NCBI RefSeq assembly: GCF_001975825.1
Contig: NZ_MTKN01000003.1
Location: 62,001-126,000 of the forward strand
Direction: 5' to 3'
DNA length: 64,000 nucleotides
Source: [Flexibacter] sp. ATCC 35208
Lineage (GTDB): Bacteria > Bacteroidota > Bacteroidia > Chitinophagales > Chitinophagaceae
A program made the translations under genes and the position numbers. Below are positions 35,232 through 44,897 of this stretch, in pieces. The notes under the pieces are model-generated. The model saw only the letters and a program-made list of their open reading frames with translations. It did not search any database and was not told the origin of the DNA. The stretch's first letter is position 1, and each line of letters opens with the position of its first letter.

Positions 35232-37631
35232 TTATTCAGCCACCATTTCCAGCACTACTCTCACTACATCTTCCACATTTGGCTTGGAGAAGTAATCCCC
35301 ATCAGAGCCATATGCAGGGCGATGTGCCTGTGCGCTCAATGTACGTGGGGCCACATCCAGCCAGCGGTAAGCACCCTGACCTTCAATCACCTGCTGGAAC
35401 ATATAAGCGGTACCACCACCTGGTACGTCTTCGTCTACAAACAGGATCCTGTTCGTCTTCTTCAGTGATTCCAGGATCTTATGATTGATATCAAAAGGTA
35501 ACAATGTCTGTACATCCACCAGTTCAACGGATACCTCCAGCTCTTCCAGTGTCTGCATCGCTTCTTCTACAATACGTAAAGTAGAGCCGTAAGACACGAT
35601 GGTGATATCTGTACCTTCTTTAATCACTTCCGGTACACCCAATGGTACGGTAAACTCACCCAGGTTATTAGGCAGTTTTTCCTTCAGGCGGTAGCCATTC
35701 AGAGATTCGATCATCAGGGCAGGTTCATTGGCCTGCAGCAGGGTATTGTACATACCTGCCGCCTGCACCATGTTACGTGGTACACACATATGCATACCTC
35801 TCAGGGCACCCATGATCATGCTCATTGGTGAACCGGAGTGCCAGATGCCTTCCAGTCTGTGACCACGGGTACGAACGATGATAGGACACGCCTGGATACC
35901 TTTTGTACGGTATTGCAGACTGGCTACATCATCACTCAGTGGTTGCAGGCCATAGAGCAGATAATCAAGGTACTGGATTTCAGCAATTGGTCTTAAACCA
36001 CGCAATGCCATCCCTATACCCTGCCCCATAATTGTTAACTCACGGATACCGGTATCGAATATGCGTTTATTGCCGTGTTTTGCCTGTAAACCAGCAAAAC
36101 CCTGATTTACGTCACCAATTTTACCTACGTCTTCACCAAAGGCAAAAACTTTAGGATTATTACCGATCAGCTGATCGAAATATTTGTTCAGGATCTCGTA
36201 TCCGTTTATACTTACCGCATCTTCATCATACACTGCCGGTACTGTTGGTACATTCAGTGCCGAATTCACGCCTGTAGCATGCAGGAAGGAGTTGTAATTT
36301 TCTTTTTCGCGGTCCAGCAGGTCCTCATAGTAAGTTTTCAGGGCAGCAATAGCCGGTGCCTTGATGTTCCTATGACGAAACAGGATGTTAGCAGCTGTTT
36401 TCAGGATGTCCTTTCTCCAGGGCTCCCTGTTATTCTGCAACTCCTGCAGCAGGTTATTCACCATTGCTGTATCTACCTGTGGCAATGCAGCTACTGCCTG
36501 ACCAAATCCCAGCATGGTCTGTACCTCTTTGCGGATAGGCGCGATGTACTTTTCCCATGCACTCTTACGTGATTCCTGTGCAAAAGATTTGGCTTTCGCC
36601 TCTATTTCTGCCAGGGTAGCTTCGTCAGAAAGTGCATTTTCTAATATCCACTGGCGCATCTGGTGATTACAGTCAAATTCCTTTTCCCAGGTCAGTCGCT
36701 CCTTGCTTTTATAACGCTCGTGAGAACCACTGGTTGAGTGGCCCTGTGGCTGGGTCAGCTCTTCCACATGGAATAAGGCAGGAATGTGGGTTTCCCTGAT
36801 CTTACGGATGCCCGCTTCAAATACCTCGCACATGGCGGCATAATCCCACCCTTTCACATTATATATATCAAAACCGTTGGATTCTTCTGTTTTACGGAAG
36901 CCTTCCAGCGCAACGCTGATGGAGTCTTTAGTCGTTTGGTACTTACGCTGTACGGAAATACCATACCCGTCGTCCCATACAAATACCGCTAACGGTACCT
37001 GCAATACACCTGCCGCATTCATGGTCTCCCAGAAGTGGCCTTCTGATGTGGATGCATCACCGATAGTAGCAAAACAGACCTCGTTCCCGTTCTTTGACAA
37101 CCCTTCCAGATCCTTCAGGCTTTCTACATCCCTGAATAATTTGGAGGCAAATGCCAAACCCAGGGCCCGTGGCATTTGGGCTGCAGTAGGCGACATGTCT
37201 GTTGCAGTGTTCTTTGTTTCTGTCAGATTCAACCAATTACCATCCTGACCAAGGTTAGGAGTGGTAAAATGCGAGTTCATCTGTCGGCCTCCCGAAAATG
37301 GCTCATTGGCAAGGTCAGGATCTGCATACATCTGTGAGAAGAACTGCTCAGGAGTGGCAATACCACTGGCGAAAGCAAACGTCTGATCACGGTAGTAACC
37401 GGAACGGAAATCTCCTGGCTGGAAATACTTGGCCATGGCTACCTGAGCCACTTCCTTTCCATCTCCGAATATACCGAACTTGGCCTTACCTGTAAGGACT
37501 TCCTTACGGGCCAGCAGACTAACTTCTCTGCTTTCGCAGGCCAGGCGGTAATCCTCAAGTACTTCTTTCCGAAATTCCTCGAATGACAGCCGGCTTTCCG
37601 TATTCATAGTTAGTTCATTGTTTTCTATCAT
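35232..37631 (-). CDS. 2-oxo acid dehydrogenase E1, fused alpha and beta subunits
   Basis: This 799-residue fusion is the thiamine-diphosphate E1 component of a pyruvate or branched-chain 2-oxo acid dehydrogenase complex. The N-terminal half (to ~residue 420) is the alpha subunit, with the TPP/Mg motif GDASTSEGHFWETMNAAG and GHSTSGSHERYK. The C-terminal half (from ~470) is the beta subunit, with FGEDVGKIGDVNQGFAGL, IAEIQYLDYLLYGL and LFVDEDVPGGGTAYMFQQV. E2 and E3 genes are not in this window. Substrate choice between pyruvate and branched-chain acids is open. The start at 37631 lies 18 bases after a TACTTTTG box. Confidence 0.9.
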   Translation of the reverse strand: MIENNELTMNTESRLSFEEFRKEVLEDYRLACESREVSLLARKEVLTGKAKFGIFGDGKEVAQVAMAKYFQPGDFRSGYYRDQTFAFASGIATPEQFFSQMYADPDLANEPFSGGRQMNSHFTTPNLGQDGNWLNLTETKNTATDMSPTAAQMPRALGLAFASKLFRDVESLKDLEGLSKNGNEVCFATIGDASTSEGHFWETMNAAGVLQVPLAVFVWDDGYGISVQRKYQTTKDSISVALEGFRKTEESNGFDIYNVKGWDYAAMCEVFEAGIRKIRETHIPALFHVEELTQPQGHSTSGSHERYKSKERLTWEKEFDCNHQMRQWILENALSDEATLAEIEAKAKSFAQESRKSAWEKYIAPIRKEVQTMLGFGQAVAALPQVDTAMVNNLLQELQNNREPWRKDILKTAANILFRHRNIKAPAIAALKTYYEDLLDREKENYNSFLHATGVNSALNVPTVPAVYDEDAVSINGYEILNKYFDQLIGNNPKVFAFGEDVGKIGDVNQGFAGLQAKHGNKRIFDTGIRELTIMGQGIGMALRGLRPIAEIQYLDYLLYGLQPLSDDVASLQYRTKGIQACPIIVRTRGHRLEGIWHSGSPMSMIMGALRGMHMCVPRNMVQAAGMYNTLLQANEPALMIESLNGYRLKEKLPNNLGEFTVPLGVPEVIKEGTDITIVSYGSTLRIVEEAMQTLEELEVSVELVDVQTLLPFDINHKILESLKKTNRILFVDEDVPGGGTAYMFQQVIEGQGAYRWLDVAPRTLSAQAHRPAYGSDGDYFSKPNVEDVVRVVLEMVAE

Positions 37632-37649
37632 GCCTCGTTGTATATGTCA

Positions 37650-37657
37650 CAAAAGTA
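37650..37657 (-). promoter_or_regulatory. -7 box TACTTTTG of the E1 gene
   Basis: An exact TAnnTTTG match predicts a leader of ~14 bases before the ATG at 37631. Confidence 0.55.
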
Positions 37658-37744
37658 AGGTATAAAATAGAAGTGAGAAATGATTGTAAATGTATCAGGT
37701 AAAATAATTAGAATTTTTTTAATAAGATTTTAATAAATTCTCTA

Positions 37745-37773
37745 TTGAAGCGTTATTTTTGGCTGTAAATTTG
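37745..37773 (+). promoter_or_regulatory. Promoter of the DUF1573 gene
   Basis: TTG (37745-37747), 18 bases, TAAATTTG (37766-37773) match the -33/-7 consensus. The leader is ~55 bases. Confidence 0.6.
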
Positions 37774-37831
37774 TTACTTACGAAACGGTGATCATTTTTT
37801 TAACCAATCGTCTTAAACCACATTATATCAA

Positions 37832-38233
37832 ATGAAAAAGTTTATCTTATCCCTATTTGCGAGCATGTTGTTAACTACTGCTCTTTGGGCTCAATCTCAG
37901 ACTACTACACCAGCAAATCCTGTTGATGGTAAAGTGAAATTTGCGAAAGAAACCATTGACTTCGGTAAAACTAAGTTTAACAAACCAGTTTCCGTTGATT
38001 TCGAATTCACCAACGTCAGCAAAGAACCTGTTATCATTGAAACTGCACGTGCGAGCTGTGGTTGTACTACTCCTACCTGGACCAAAGAACCAATCCTGCC
38101 TGGTAAAAAAGGTAAGATTACTGCAGGTTACAGCGCAAATAGCGTAGGTACACAGAACAAAACTATCTGGGTAAAAGTTAAGGGAGTAGATCAGGATAAA
38201 GAACTGCACCTGACAGGTCAAGTTGAAAACTAA
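37832..38233 (+). CDS. Exported DUF1573 protein
   Basis: This 133-residue protein has a signal peptide (FILSLFASMLLTTALWA, cleaved near Gln21) and one DUF1573 domain, an immunoglobulin-like fold: IDFGKTKFNKPVSVDFEFTN, then the signature ETARASCGCTTPTW with its Cys-x-Cys pair. Members are abundant in the Bacteroidota envelope; their function is not known. Codon use looks like that of strongly expressed genes. Confidence 0.9.
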   Translation: MKKFILSLFASMLLTTALWAQSQTTTPANPVDGKVKFAKETIDFGKTKFNKPVSVDFEFTNVSKEPVIIETARASCGCTTPTWTKEPILPGKKGKITAGYSANSVGTQNKTIWVKVKGVDQDKELHLTGQVEN

Positions 38234-38274
38234 TTTGTACTGCCATTGCAACGGCCCCCGTTGTATAACTTATT

Positions 38275-38310
38275 AAGCCTTACAGTTTTTAAAATTGTAA
38301 GGCTTTTTTT
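38275..38310 (+). terminator. Terminator of the DUF1573 gene
   Basis: The stem AAGCCTTACA/TGTAAGGCTT has a short A/T loop and is followed by T7, 41 bases past the stop. Confidence 0.85.
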
Positions 38311-38373
38311 ATTGCTACCAGACTCTACCTGCATACCATATATTTACCCAACCATCAGCATCTGCGAATCCAC

Positions 38374-38381
38374 TACCTTTG
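38374..38381 (+). promoter_or_regulatory. -7 box TACCTTTG of the aminotransferase gene
   Basis: An exact TAnnTTTG match lies 23 bases before the ATG at 38405. It supports that start over the upstream in-frame ATG at 38246. Confidence 0.6.
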
Positions 38382-38404
38382 TATACGCAAATCAAACACA
38401 ATAT

Positions 38405-39634
38405 ATGCCTACCATTAGCAAGAGAGGTGAGGAAATGCCTGCTTCTCCCATCCGAAAACTTGTCCCTTACGCAGAAACTGCTAAGAAAAAAGGGACCAAG
38501 GTATTCCACCTGAATATCGGCCAACCCGATATTGAAACACCAAAACAGGTTCTGGATGCGGTACGCCATTCAGACTTCAAAATTCTTGAATACAGTCACA
38601 GCGCGGGAAACGAAAGCTACCGCCGCAAACTCGTGACTTATTATGAACGATTTGGTATTGAGCTGAACCATCAGCAGATCATTGTCACCACAGGTGGATC
38701 TGAAGCCATCATGTTCGCATTCATGGCCTGCCTGGATGCGGGCGATGAAGTACTCGTACCTGAGCCTTTCTATGCAAACTATAATGGGTTTGCTACAGAG
38801 GCAGGTGTAACGGTCACTACCATCACTTCTTCCATTGAAACCGGTTTCGCACTACCGGCCATGGAGGAATTCGAAAAAGCCATCACGGCACGTACCAAAG
38901 CGGTGATGATCTGCAATCCCAACAACCCCACCGGTTATCTCTACAGCCATGAAGAACTGAATGTACTGAAACAACTCTGTTTGAAGTATAACCTGTACCT
39001 CTTCTCTGACGAGGCATACAGAGAGTTCTGCTATGTAGGCGATCATTTCTCCGCCATGAATCTGGAGGGACTGGAGCAACATGTCATCCTGATGGATACC
39101 ATCTCCAAGCGTTATAGCGCCTGCGGCGGCCGTATTGGCGCCCTGGTGACAAAAAACCAACAGGTATTAGACGCTGTTATGAAATTCGCTCAGGCAAGAC
39201 TGAGCCCTCCTTCGTTTGCCCAGATTGCCGGCGAAGCTGCCGTGGATCTGCCGCTTAATTACTTTTGGGAAATTAAGGCTGAATACCTGTGTCGCAGAGA
39301 TCTGCTGGTGAGCATGCTCAACGAAATTCCAGGCGTGTTCTGCCCTAATCCGGGTGGCGCATTTTACGCAATGGCCCGCCTGCCGATCGATGACAGCGAT
39401 AAATTCTGCCAGTGGCTGCTGGAAAGCTTCGATTACGAAGGCAAAACACTGATGCTGGCACCAGCTACCGGTTTTTATGCAACCCCAGGTTTAGGCCGTA
39501 ATGAAGTAAGACTCGCCTATGTCATTAATACCGATGATATCCGTCAGGCTATGATCTGTTTAAGAAAAGCGCTCGAAATCTATCCAGGTCGCACTGAAGT
39601 CGCACAGGAAACGATGGCCGAAGCCAGACAATAG
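38405..39634 (+). CDS. PLP-dependent aminotransferase, class I/II
   Basis: This 409-residue fold-type I aminotransferase has LNIGQPDIETP at the N-terminus, TTGGSEAIMFAF, the substrate/PLP Asn-Pro-x-x-Pro segment MICNPNNPTGYLY, FSDEAYREFCY (Asp binding the pyridine N), the Schiff-base Lys in MDTISKRYSACGGRIG, and the carboxylate-binding Arg in NEVRLAYV. It resembles aspartate/alanine-type aminotransferases; the substrate is not settled. It is monocistronic. Confidence 0.9.
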   Translation: MPTISKRGEEMPASPIRKLVPYAETAKKKGTKVFHLNIGQPDIETPKQVLDAVRHSDFKILEYSHSAGNESYRRKLVTYYERFGIELNHQQIIVTTGGSEAIMFAFMACLDAGDEVLVPEPFYANYNGFATEAGVTVTTITSSIETGFALPAMEEFEKAITARTKAVMICNPNNPTGYLYSHEELNVLKQLCLKYNLYLFSDEAYREFCYVGDHFSAMNLEGLEQHVILMDTISKRYSACGGRIGALVTKNQQVLDAVMKFAQARLSPPSFAQIAGEAAVDLPLNYFWEIKAEYLCRRDLLVSMLNEIPGVFCPNPGGAFYAMARLPIDDSDKFCQWLLESFDYEGKTLMLAPATGFYATPGLGRNEVRLAYVINTDDIRQAMICLRKALEIYPGRTEVAQETMAEARQ

Positions 39635-39681
39635 TTACATTATATAAAATTACATATAATAGATATTCTCTTCAGAAATAG

Positions 39682-39708
39682 AAAAAGAGGCCAAAACGGC
39701 CTCTTTTT
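39682..39708 (+). terminator. Terminator of the aminotransferase gene
   Basis: A perfect 11-bp stem AAAAAGAGGCC/GGCCTCTTTTT with a 5-base loop is followed by T's, 48 bases past the stop. Confidence 0.9.
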
Positions 39709-39773
39709 TACATTAAGAAAAAATATATGTACATTTTTTTAAACAAAATGTGCAATATTTCTATAAAAAATGT

Positions 39774-40083
39774 TGGATTCTTCAATTTAGTTCGTATATT
39801 TGAATTGTGAACGACGGGATAGAGATAGAAGTAAAGAATAGTGAAACTCGTGGTTTAGCATAAATTTAACCTTAGAAATTTTTCCGAACGTTTTTATCAA
39901 CCGAACTTTACTCCGTCAACACAAAGGTGTTGCGACTACAGAAAAAAGAAATTTTCAGATTTCTGTAAAAAAGTTTGAAGAAAACTAAAACGTTTTAGCA
40001 AAATACCGTATTTTTGTATCAGTTTTTCATAACGTGGAATTTATAAAGGCAAACGGCTCCGTTCACGGAGCCGTATTTTTTTG
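39774..40083 (+). ncRNA. Candidate non-coding RNA, promoter to terminator, unclassified
   Basis: TTG (39774-39776), 18 bases and TATATTTG (39795-39802) form a good promoter; transcription would start near 39807. A terminator closes the unit: ACGGCTCCG (40053-40061) pairs with 40066-40074, followed by ATTTTTTTG. Between them there is no ATG on the plus strand, and several local inverted pairs occur (GTAAAG/CTTTAC with GACGG/CCGTC, TACAGAAA/TTTCTGTA). The predicted ~275-base RNA is 6S-like in size, but I could not match it to a known family. A second box, TATTTTTG (40009-40016), could give a ~65-base RNA. Confidence 0.5.
39985..39998. promoter_or_regulatory. Palindrome CTAAAACGTTTTAG, possible operator
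   Basis: A perfect 14-nt CG-centred palindrome lies 10 bases upstream of the second promoter box (TATTTTTG, 40009-40016), over its -33 region. LacI/GntR-type operators often have this form; the regulator is unknown. Confidence 0.35.
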
Positions 40084-40138
40084 CCCAATATCCAAGTAAA
40101 CTATTGATAATCAATACTATTTATATCTCACTCCATAA

Positions 40139-40171
40139 AAAGGGGCTTTTGCATAGTGCAAAAGCCCCTTT
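40139..40171. terminator. Hairpin terminator between the candidate ncRNA and carA
   Basis: A perfect 15-bp stem AAAGGGGCTTTTGCA/TGCAAAAGCCCCTTT with loop TAG has A/T flanks on both strands. It would end transcription from either side. A weaker GC hairpin (40203-40226) lies between it and the carA stop. Confidence 0.8.
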
Positions 40172-40257
40172 CTTTTCAACCAGTATTTTAGCATAAATAG
40201 GAACGGCCCGGACATAGCCGGACCGCCTTTTGGTCATATTCTACATACAAACTAATC

Positions 40258-41367
40258 TTACATGTGCTTCTTAATCATGGTAAAGAAGTCATCGAACAGG
40301 TAACGGCTGTCATACGGACCAGGAGTTGACTCCGGATGGTACTGTACGGAGAATGCAGGTTTGTTCTTAATCCTGATACCTTCGATTGACTCGTCGTTCA
40401 GGTTTACGTGTGTTACCTCTACATGCTCGCTGGCAGCTATTGCCTTCGGATCTACCGCAAAACCGTGGTTCTGGGTAGTGATTTCGCAACGACCAGTCGC
40501 CAGGTTCTTTACCGGATGGTTCAGACCGCGGTGGCCGTGGTGCATTTTATAAGTAGGGATGTCGTTGGCCAGTGCCAGCAACTGATGTCCCAGACAGATG
40601 CCAAACATTGGCTTTTCTGCCGCCAGAATTTTCTTCACTGTATCCACTGCATATTTCAGCGGCGCCGGATCACCAGGACCATTGGATACAAAGTAAGCAT
40701 TCGGCTTGAATTTCTCGCACTCTTCAAAAGGAGTATCTGTAGGGAATACCTGCAGGTAAGCACCTTTGTCAGACAGGCATTTCAGCATATTACGCTTTAC
40801 ACCATTGTCCAGTACTGCTATACGAATCTCAGCGTTAGGATCGCCTACATTATAAGCTTCTTTAGTAGACACTTCCTTGCAGAGTGCCTGACCTTCCATT
40901 GAAGGTACTTCCTTCAGCTTAGCTTTCAGCTGATCTACGTCAAGTATTTCGGAAGAAATGATACAGTTCATCGCACCCTGGCTACGGATGTGTGATACCA
41001 GCGCACGGGTATCTACATCGTAAATAGTAACCAGGTTATTCTCGTTCAGGAAATTCTCAAGAGAACCATCCGCCAATGGACGGGAGTAATTGTATGCAAT
41101 GTTCTTAGCGATCAAGCCATTAATTTTCACACTTTCACTCTCTACATCATCCTTTTTCACCCCATAATTACCGATATAGCAATTATTCATAATAAGGACC
41201 TGCCCTTTATAGGAAGGATCGGTAAATACTTCCTGGTATCCCGTCATACCAGTATTAAAACACAGCTCACCGGAAGCGGTGCCTATTTTACCAAAAGCTT
41301 TTCCCTGAAATACTGTTCCATCTTCTAACAGTAATATCGCAGGCTGGATTGATCTTGTCTGAGGCAT
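40258..41367 (-). CDS. carA: Carbamoyl-phosphate synthase small (glutaminase) subunit
   Basis: This 369-residue subunit releases ammonia from glutamine for the large subunit, feeding arginine and pyrimidine synthesis. The N-terminal part has FGKIGTASGELCFNTGMTGYQ. The class I amidotransferase domain has the nucleophile Cys in FGICLGHQLLALA, the NHGFAV segment and the His-Glu of QYHPESTPGP. carB is not adjacent. A TAACTTTG box (41397-41404, minus strand) lies ~30 bases upstream of the ATG. Confidence 0.96.
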   Translation of the reverse strand: MPQTRSIQPAILLLEDGTVFQGKAFGKIGTASGELCFNTGMTGYQEVFTDPSYKGQVLIMNNCYIGNYGVKKDDVESESVKINGLIAKNIAYNYSRPLADGSLENFLNENNLVTIYDVDTRALVSHIRSQGAMNCIISSEILDVDQLKAKLKEVPSMEGQALCKEVSTKEAYNVGDPNAEIRIAVLDNGVKRNMLKCLSDKGAYLQVFPTDTPFEECEKFKPNAYFVSNGPGDPAPLKYAVDTVKKILAAEKPMFGICLGHQLLALANDIPTYKMHHGHRGLNHPVKNLATGRCEITTQNHGFAVDPKAIAASEHVEVTHVNLNDESIEGIRIKNKPAFSVQYHPESTPGPYDSRYLFDDFFTMIKKHM

Positions 41368-41396
41368 TGCTTATTATTCTTTTTTAAAAAATCGTG

Positions 41397-41404
41397 CAAA
41401 GTTA
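41397..41404 (-). promoter_or_regulatory. -7 box TAACTTTG of carA
   Basis: An exact TAnnTTTG match predicts a leader of ~25 bases. Confidence 0.55.
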
Positions 41405-41463
41405 TTGAATAATAGCTTAAGAATTGAGAAAAACTCAGATTAATTCTTCGCCCACCTCAGCAA

Positions 41464-42285
41464 TTACTTAATATGTATCGATTTTATGATACGTAATGCG
41501 GCTGTAGATGCATCTTTATCATCATCACGGTACCTTATTCCAATTTCCCAGCGGTGTTGTCCACGGGTCACCAGCAGGTCATAAAATGAGAGTCGAAGGG
41601 AACCTTTGTAGCTAAAGGTACCCTGCAGCAGCAATGCATCCATACCACTTTGAGTAATGTGGCTGGTCGTATATTTCAGATCAGAGATGGCATCTTCTTT
41701 CTGCATTCCGTTCGCAGCAGTAGTAGCTGCAAGTTCCAGATCGTTCGAAATGTTAGTCCGGAAGCTGAACATGTTTACCATTACCTGCATACCTTCCTCT
41801 GATCGGTTACGATAGCTTTTGGCATATTCGACCAGCGGAGCCAGTTCAGGGGTCAGTGGCTGGTCGTTGACACCCAGGTGCATTGGTGTGCTTATTTCGA
41901 CCGCCTGGCGGCCAATAACAACAGTTTCCCAGGTCGAATAAAGCCAGGACTTATCTATTTTAGGATAGATGATGCTTATGACCATTTTCTTGCCGAAATA
42001 CCCCCCGGCTACTGCAGCAAGACCTATTACGAGAATCAGGGATACAAGCGCACCCCGCCGGCCGGCCCATTTAATATATCTTTCTTTGAGACTTTCTTTA
42101 GGTTCTTCTTCTTTCACATAGATGCCAACTTCCTGTTGGAATGCTTCAAAATCGCCTTCCGGGCGTTTTTGTTTCCAGTTAGAGAAGCAGTTCTCTATCT
42201 TTTTGCCACATTTTTCACAAAATGTGAGGAATTCAGAGCGTGACGGGTTGTGGTGAGCACAGGCGTTGCACTTTAAATAAATCAT
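41464..42285 (-). CDS. Membrane protein with N-terminal zinc ribbon, function unknown
   Basis: This 273-residue protein begins with a four-Cys zinc ribbon (LKCNACAHH and FCEKCGKK: Cys6, Cys9, Cys23, Cys26). A charged cytoplasmic stretch follows, then one transmembrane helix (LVSLILVIGLAAVAGGYFG, ~80-98) and a ~170-residue extracytoplasmic domain with no motif I know. The topology, ribbon inside and domain outside, resembles small envelope sensors or anchors. It lies downstream of rplQ but behind a terminator, so it is probably separate from the ribosomal operon. Confidence 0.75.
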   Translation of the reverse strand: MIYLKCNACAHHNPSRSEFLTFCEKCGKKIENCFSNWKQKRPEGDFEAFQQEVGIYVKEEEPKESLKERYIKWAGRRGALVSLILVIGLAAVAGGYFGKKMVISIIYPKIDKSWLYSTWETVVIGRQAVEISTPMHLGVNDQPLTPELAPLVEYAKSYRNRSEEGMQVMVNMFSFRTNISNDLELAATTAANGMQKEDAISDLKYTTSHITQSGMDALLLQGTFSYKGSLRLSFYDLLVTRGQHRWEIGIRYRDDDKDASTAALRIIKSIHIK

Positions 42286-42393
42286 AGGTTTCAGAGATTA
42301 TGGTTAGTTGTCCTGTTAGCAATATTACAAAATAATCTAATTAATTAATTGAATAATACGACAGCTGCCAGAGGCCCTCTCCTATTCTACAAA

Positions 42394-42422
42394 TAAAAAA
42401 ATCCCGGGATTACTCCCGGGAC
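42394..42422 (-). terminator. Terminator of the ribosomal protein cluster
   Basis: On the minus strand AGTCCCGGGA/TCCCGGGAT is followed by T7, 32 bases past the rplQ stop. Confidence 0.88.
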
Positions 42423-42453
42423 TCTTTCATTATCTTCGGATACTATTTGCTAA

Positions 42454-42930
42454 TTACTCAGCAGTTTTCTCTTCAGTTGCATTTGCCGCTGCATCATTCT
42501 TCTTAGCACCGCCGGCACGACGGGTTTTCTTCGCAGGAGCTGCTTTCTCTTCCACTTTACCACCGTAGATTTCGTTGAAATCAACCAGTTCGATCAGTGC
42601 AGTTTCAGCATTATCGCCCATACGTTTGCCAAGCTTGATGATACGGGTATAACCACCTGGGCGGTTTGCGATTTTCTCGCTTACTGCACCAAAGATTTCC
42701 TTGATCGCTTCTTTGTTCTGCAGGTAGCTGAACACAATTCTACGGTTGTGGGTAGAATCGTCCTTTGCTCTTGTCAGCAGAGGCTCAACATAAACACGCA
42801 GCGCCTTAGCTTTCGCCAGGGTGGTGGTGATACGTTTGTGATTGATCAATTCGATAGCCAGGTTAGATAACAGGGCTTTACGATGAGAAGCAGTTCTGCT
42901 TAAGTGGTTCACTTTATTACCGTGACGCAT
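42454..42930 (-). CDS. rplQ: 50S ribosomal protein L17
   Basis: Last gene of the cluster. The bacterial L17 core ([36 protein letters not shown]) ends by residue ~118. A ~40-residue extension rich in Lys/Ala/Glu ([16 protein letters not shown]) follows, longer than E. coli L17 and common in Bacteroidota. It is spaced 72 bases from rpoA. Confidence 0.96.
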   Translation of the reverse strand: MRHGNKVNHLSRTASHRKALLSNLAIELINHKRITTTLAKAKALRVYVEPLLTRAKDDSTHNRRIVFSYLQNKEAIKEIFGAVSEKIANRPGGYTRIIKLGKRMGDNAETALIELVDFNEIYGGKVEEKAAPAKKTRRAGGAKKNDAAANATEEKTAE

Positions 42931-43002
42931 GACATTGTGATTTTAGATTCCCCTGTACCGTGTCAGGAATTACAGAGTACTTATGTTATAAAGTAGTTTA
43001 GA

Positions 43003-43998
43003 CTATTCTTCGTCTAGTTTCAGTTTGGAAAGATCCATACCGAAATGCAGACCTCTTTCGTTCAGTACCTGCTCGATTTCGCTCAGGGATTTCTGACCAA
43101 AGTTTCTGAACTTCATCAGCTCTTCCTGTTCGTACTGTACCAGTTCGCTCAGGGAGTTGATTTTAGCAGCTTTCAGACAGTTGAAAGCACGTACGCTCAG
43201 ATCCAGATCTTCCAGTGGAGTCTTCAGGATCTTACGCAGCTGCAGTGTTTGTTCATCAACCACATCTTCTTTCTCAGTATCCTTCGTATCAAAGCTGATA
43301 TTTTCGTCAGTGATGATCATCAGGTGCTGGATCAGGATGCGGGAAGCTTGTTTAACAGCTTCTTCCGGGTGGATGGTACCATCAGTGATCACTTCCATGA
43401 TCAGCTTCTCGTAGTCAGTCTTCTGCTCCACACGGGTATTTTCAATGCTATACTTTACATTCTTAATAGGTGTAAAGATAGAGTCGATGGCGATGTAGCC
43501 GAATACTGCATCCTTTGGTTTGTTTTCCTCAGCAGGCACATAACCACGGCCTTTACCGATAGTCAGTTCGATATCCAGCTTTGAAGATGGATCGAGTGTG
43601 CAGATGAGTAACTCAGGATTCATAATCTGGAAAGCACTGGTAGCTTTCTCGATCATATCAGCACGGAACTCGGTCTTACCTTTGATAGAGATCTGGATCT
43701 TTTCGTTGCTCACTTCATTCTCCACGATCCTTTTGAAACGAACCTGTTTCAGGTTCAGGATGATCTCAGTTACGTCTTCGGTAATTCCTTTTAAAGTTGC
43801 AAACTCGTGGTCTGCTCCTTCTATCTTTATTCCCACAATGGCATAACCCTCCAGTGATGACAACAGGACACGACGAAGCGCGTTACCTACAGTCACCCCA
43901 TAACCCGGTTCTAACGGCCGGAATTCGAATTGAGCTTCAAAGTCTGTTGACTTTTGCAAAACGATCTTATCAGGCTTTTGGAAATTCAGAATTGCCAT
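43003..43998 (-). CDS. rpoA: RNA polymerase alpha subunit
   Basis: This 331-residue alpha subunit has an N-terminal dimerisation domain ([23 protein letters not shown]) and a flexible linker. Its C-terminal domain ([35 protein letters not shown]) contacts DNA and activators. It is located between rpsD and rplQ, as usual. Confidence 0.97.
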   Translation of the reverse strand: MAILNFQKPDKIVLQKSTDFEAQFEFRPLEPGYGVTVGNALRRVLLSSLEGYAIVGIKIEGADHEFATLKGITEDVTEIILNLKQVRFKRIVENEVSNEKIQISIKGKTEFRADMIEKATSAFQIMNPELLICTLDPSSKLDIELTIGKGRGYVPAEENKPKDAVFGYIAIDSIFTPIKNVKYSIENTRVEQKTDYEKLIMEVITDGTIHPEEAVKQASRILIQHLMIITDENISFDTKDTEKEDVVDEQTLQLRKILKTPLEDLDLSVRAFNCLKAAKINSLSELVQYEQEELMKFRNFGQKSLSEIEQVLNERGLHFGMDLSKLKLDEE

Positions 43999-44124
43999 TG
44001 ATATGTTAAGTTTAAATGTTTATGTAAAACTGCCAATAGCCGTCAGCAGGCAATCATTAGATACCAATATAAGAACCTTACATTGATAACTGACGATGCT
44101 TCGCTAACGGCTAAAGTATTGTTA

Positions 44125-44730
44125 TTATTTAGAGTACAATTCTACGATCAGCTGTTCCTTGATATTCTCAGGAACTGCTTCCCTTTCAGGATAGGCGATG
44201 AAAGTACCTTTCAGTTCTTTCTCGTTCCAATCCAACCAGCTGAATTTAGGGTTTTTACCACGAATGTTGCTGGTGATTGCAGTGTTAGTTGCAGCAGATT
44301 CTTTCAGTCCAATGATATCACCTGGTTGCAGTTGATAAGAAGGGATGTTCATTACCTGACCGTTTACAGTGATGTGCTTGTGAGACACCAGCTGACGAGC
44401 AGCAGGACGGGAAGGAGCAATACCCATACGGAATACTGCATTATCCAGACGAGCTTCCAGTAATTTGATCAATACTTCACCGGTAACGCCTTTACGACGG
44501 TTTGCCTCAACGAACAGGTTAGCGAACTGACGCTCTAATACACCATAAGTGTATTTAGCTTTCTGTTTTTCACGCAGCTGCAGTGCGTATTCACCCAGCT
44601 GTTTACGCTTACGGGTTGCACCATGCTGACCCGGAGGGTTGCTGTTCTTTCCTAAATACTTACCGTTACCTAAAATCGGCTCTCCGAAAATTCTGGAGAT
44701 CTTGGTCTTTGGTCCTGTGTACCTTGCCAT
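44125..44730 (-). CDS. rpsD: 30S ribosomal protein S4
   Basis: This 201-residue S4 has an N-terminal [15 protein letters not shown], without the Cys zinc knuckle of some bacteria, and an S4 RNA-binding domain [31 protein letters not shown]4 starts 30S assembly and often represses its own operon. Spacer hairpins lie on both sides (toward rpoA at ~44037-44114 and toward rpsK at 44827-44873). Confidence 0.97.
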   Translation of the reverse strand: MARYTGPKTKISRIFGEPILGNGKYLGKNSNPPGQHGATRKRKQLGEYALQLREKQKAKYTYGVLERQFANLFVEANRRKGVTGEVLIKLLEARLDNAVFRMGIAPSRPAARQLVSHKHITVNGQVMNIPSYQLQPGDIIGLKESAATNTAITSNIRGKNPKFSWLDWNEKELKGTFIAYPEREAVPENIKEQLIVELYSK

Positions 44731-44897
44731 TTTGTTACTAGATTTTTTAGTTACGATATATGATCTTTAAAAAATCTTAAACACGATCATATACCCACTT
44801 GTTTGTTAAAATTTCTGAATTAGAAATTCGAAAGTAGTCAGTGAGAGTTTTCCCTCAGCTATCCACTTTCGAAAATCTTCAGTATATTATATAGATA

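Noticed and set aside
40203..40226. GC-rich hairpin CGGCCCGG/CCGGACCG after carA
   Set aside because: It has mismatches and no U-tract; the stronger hairpin at 40139-40171 explains termination.
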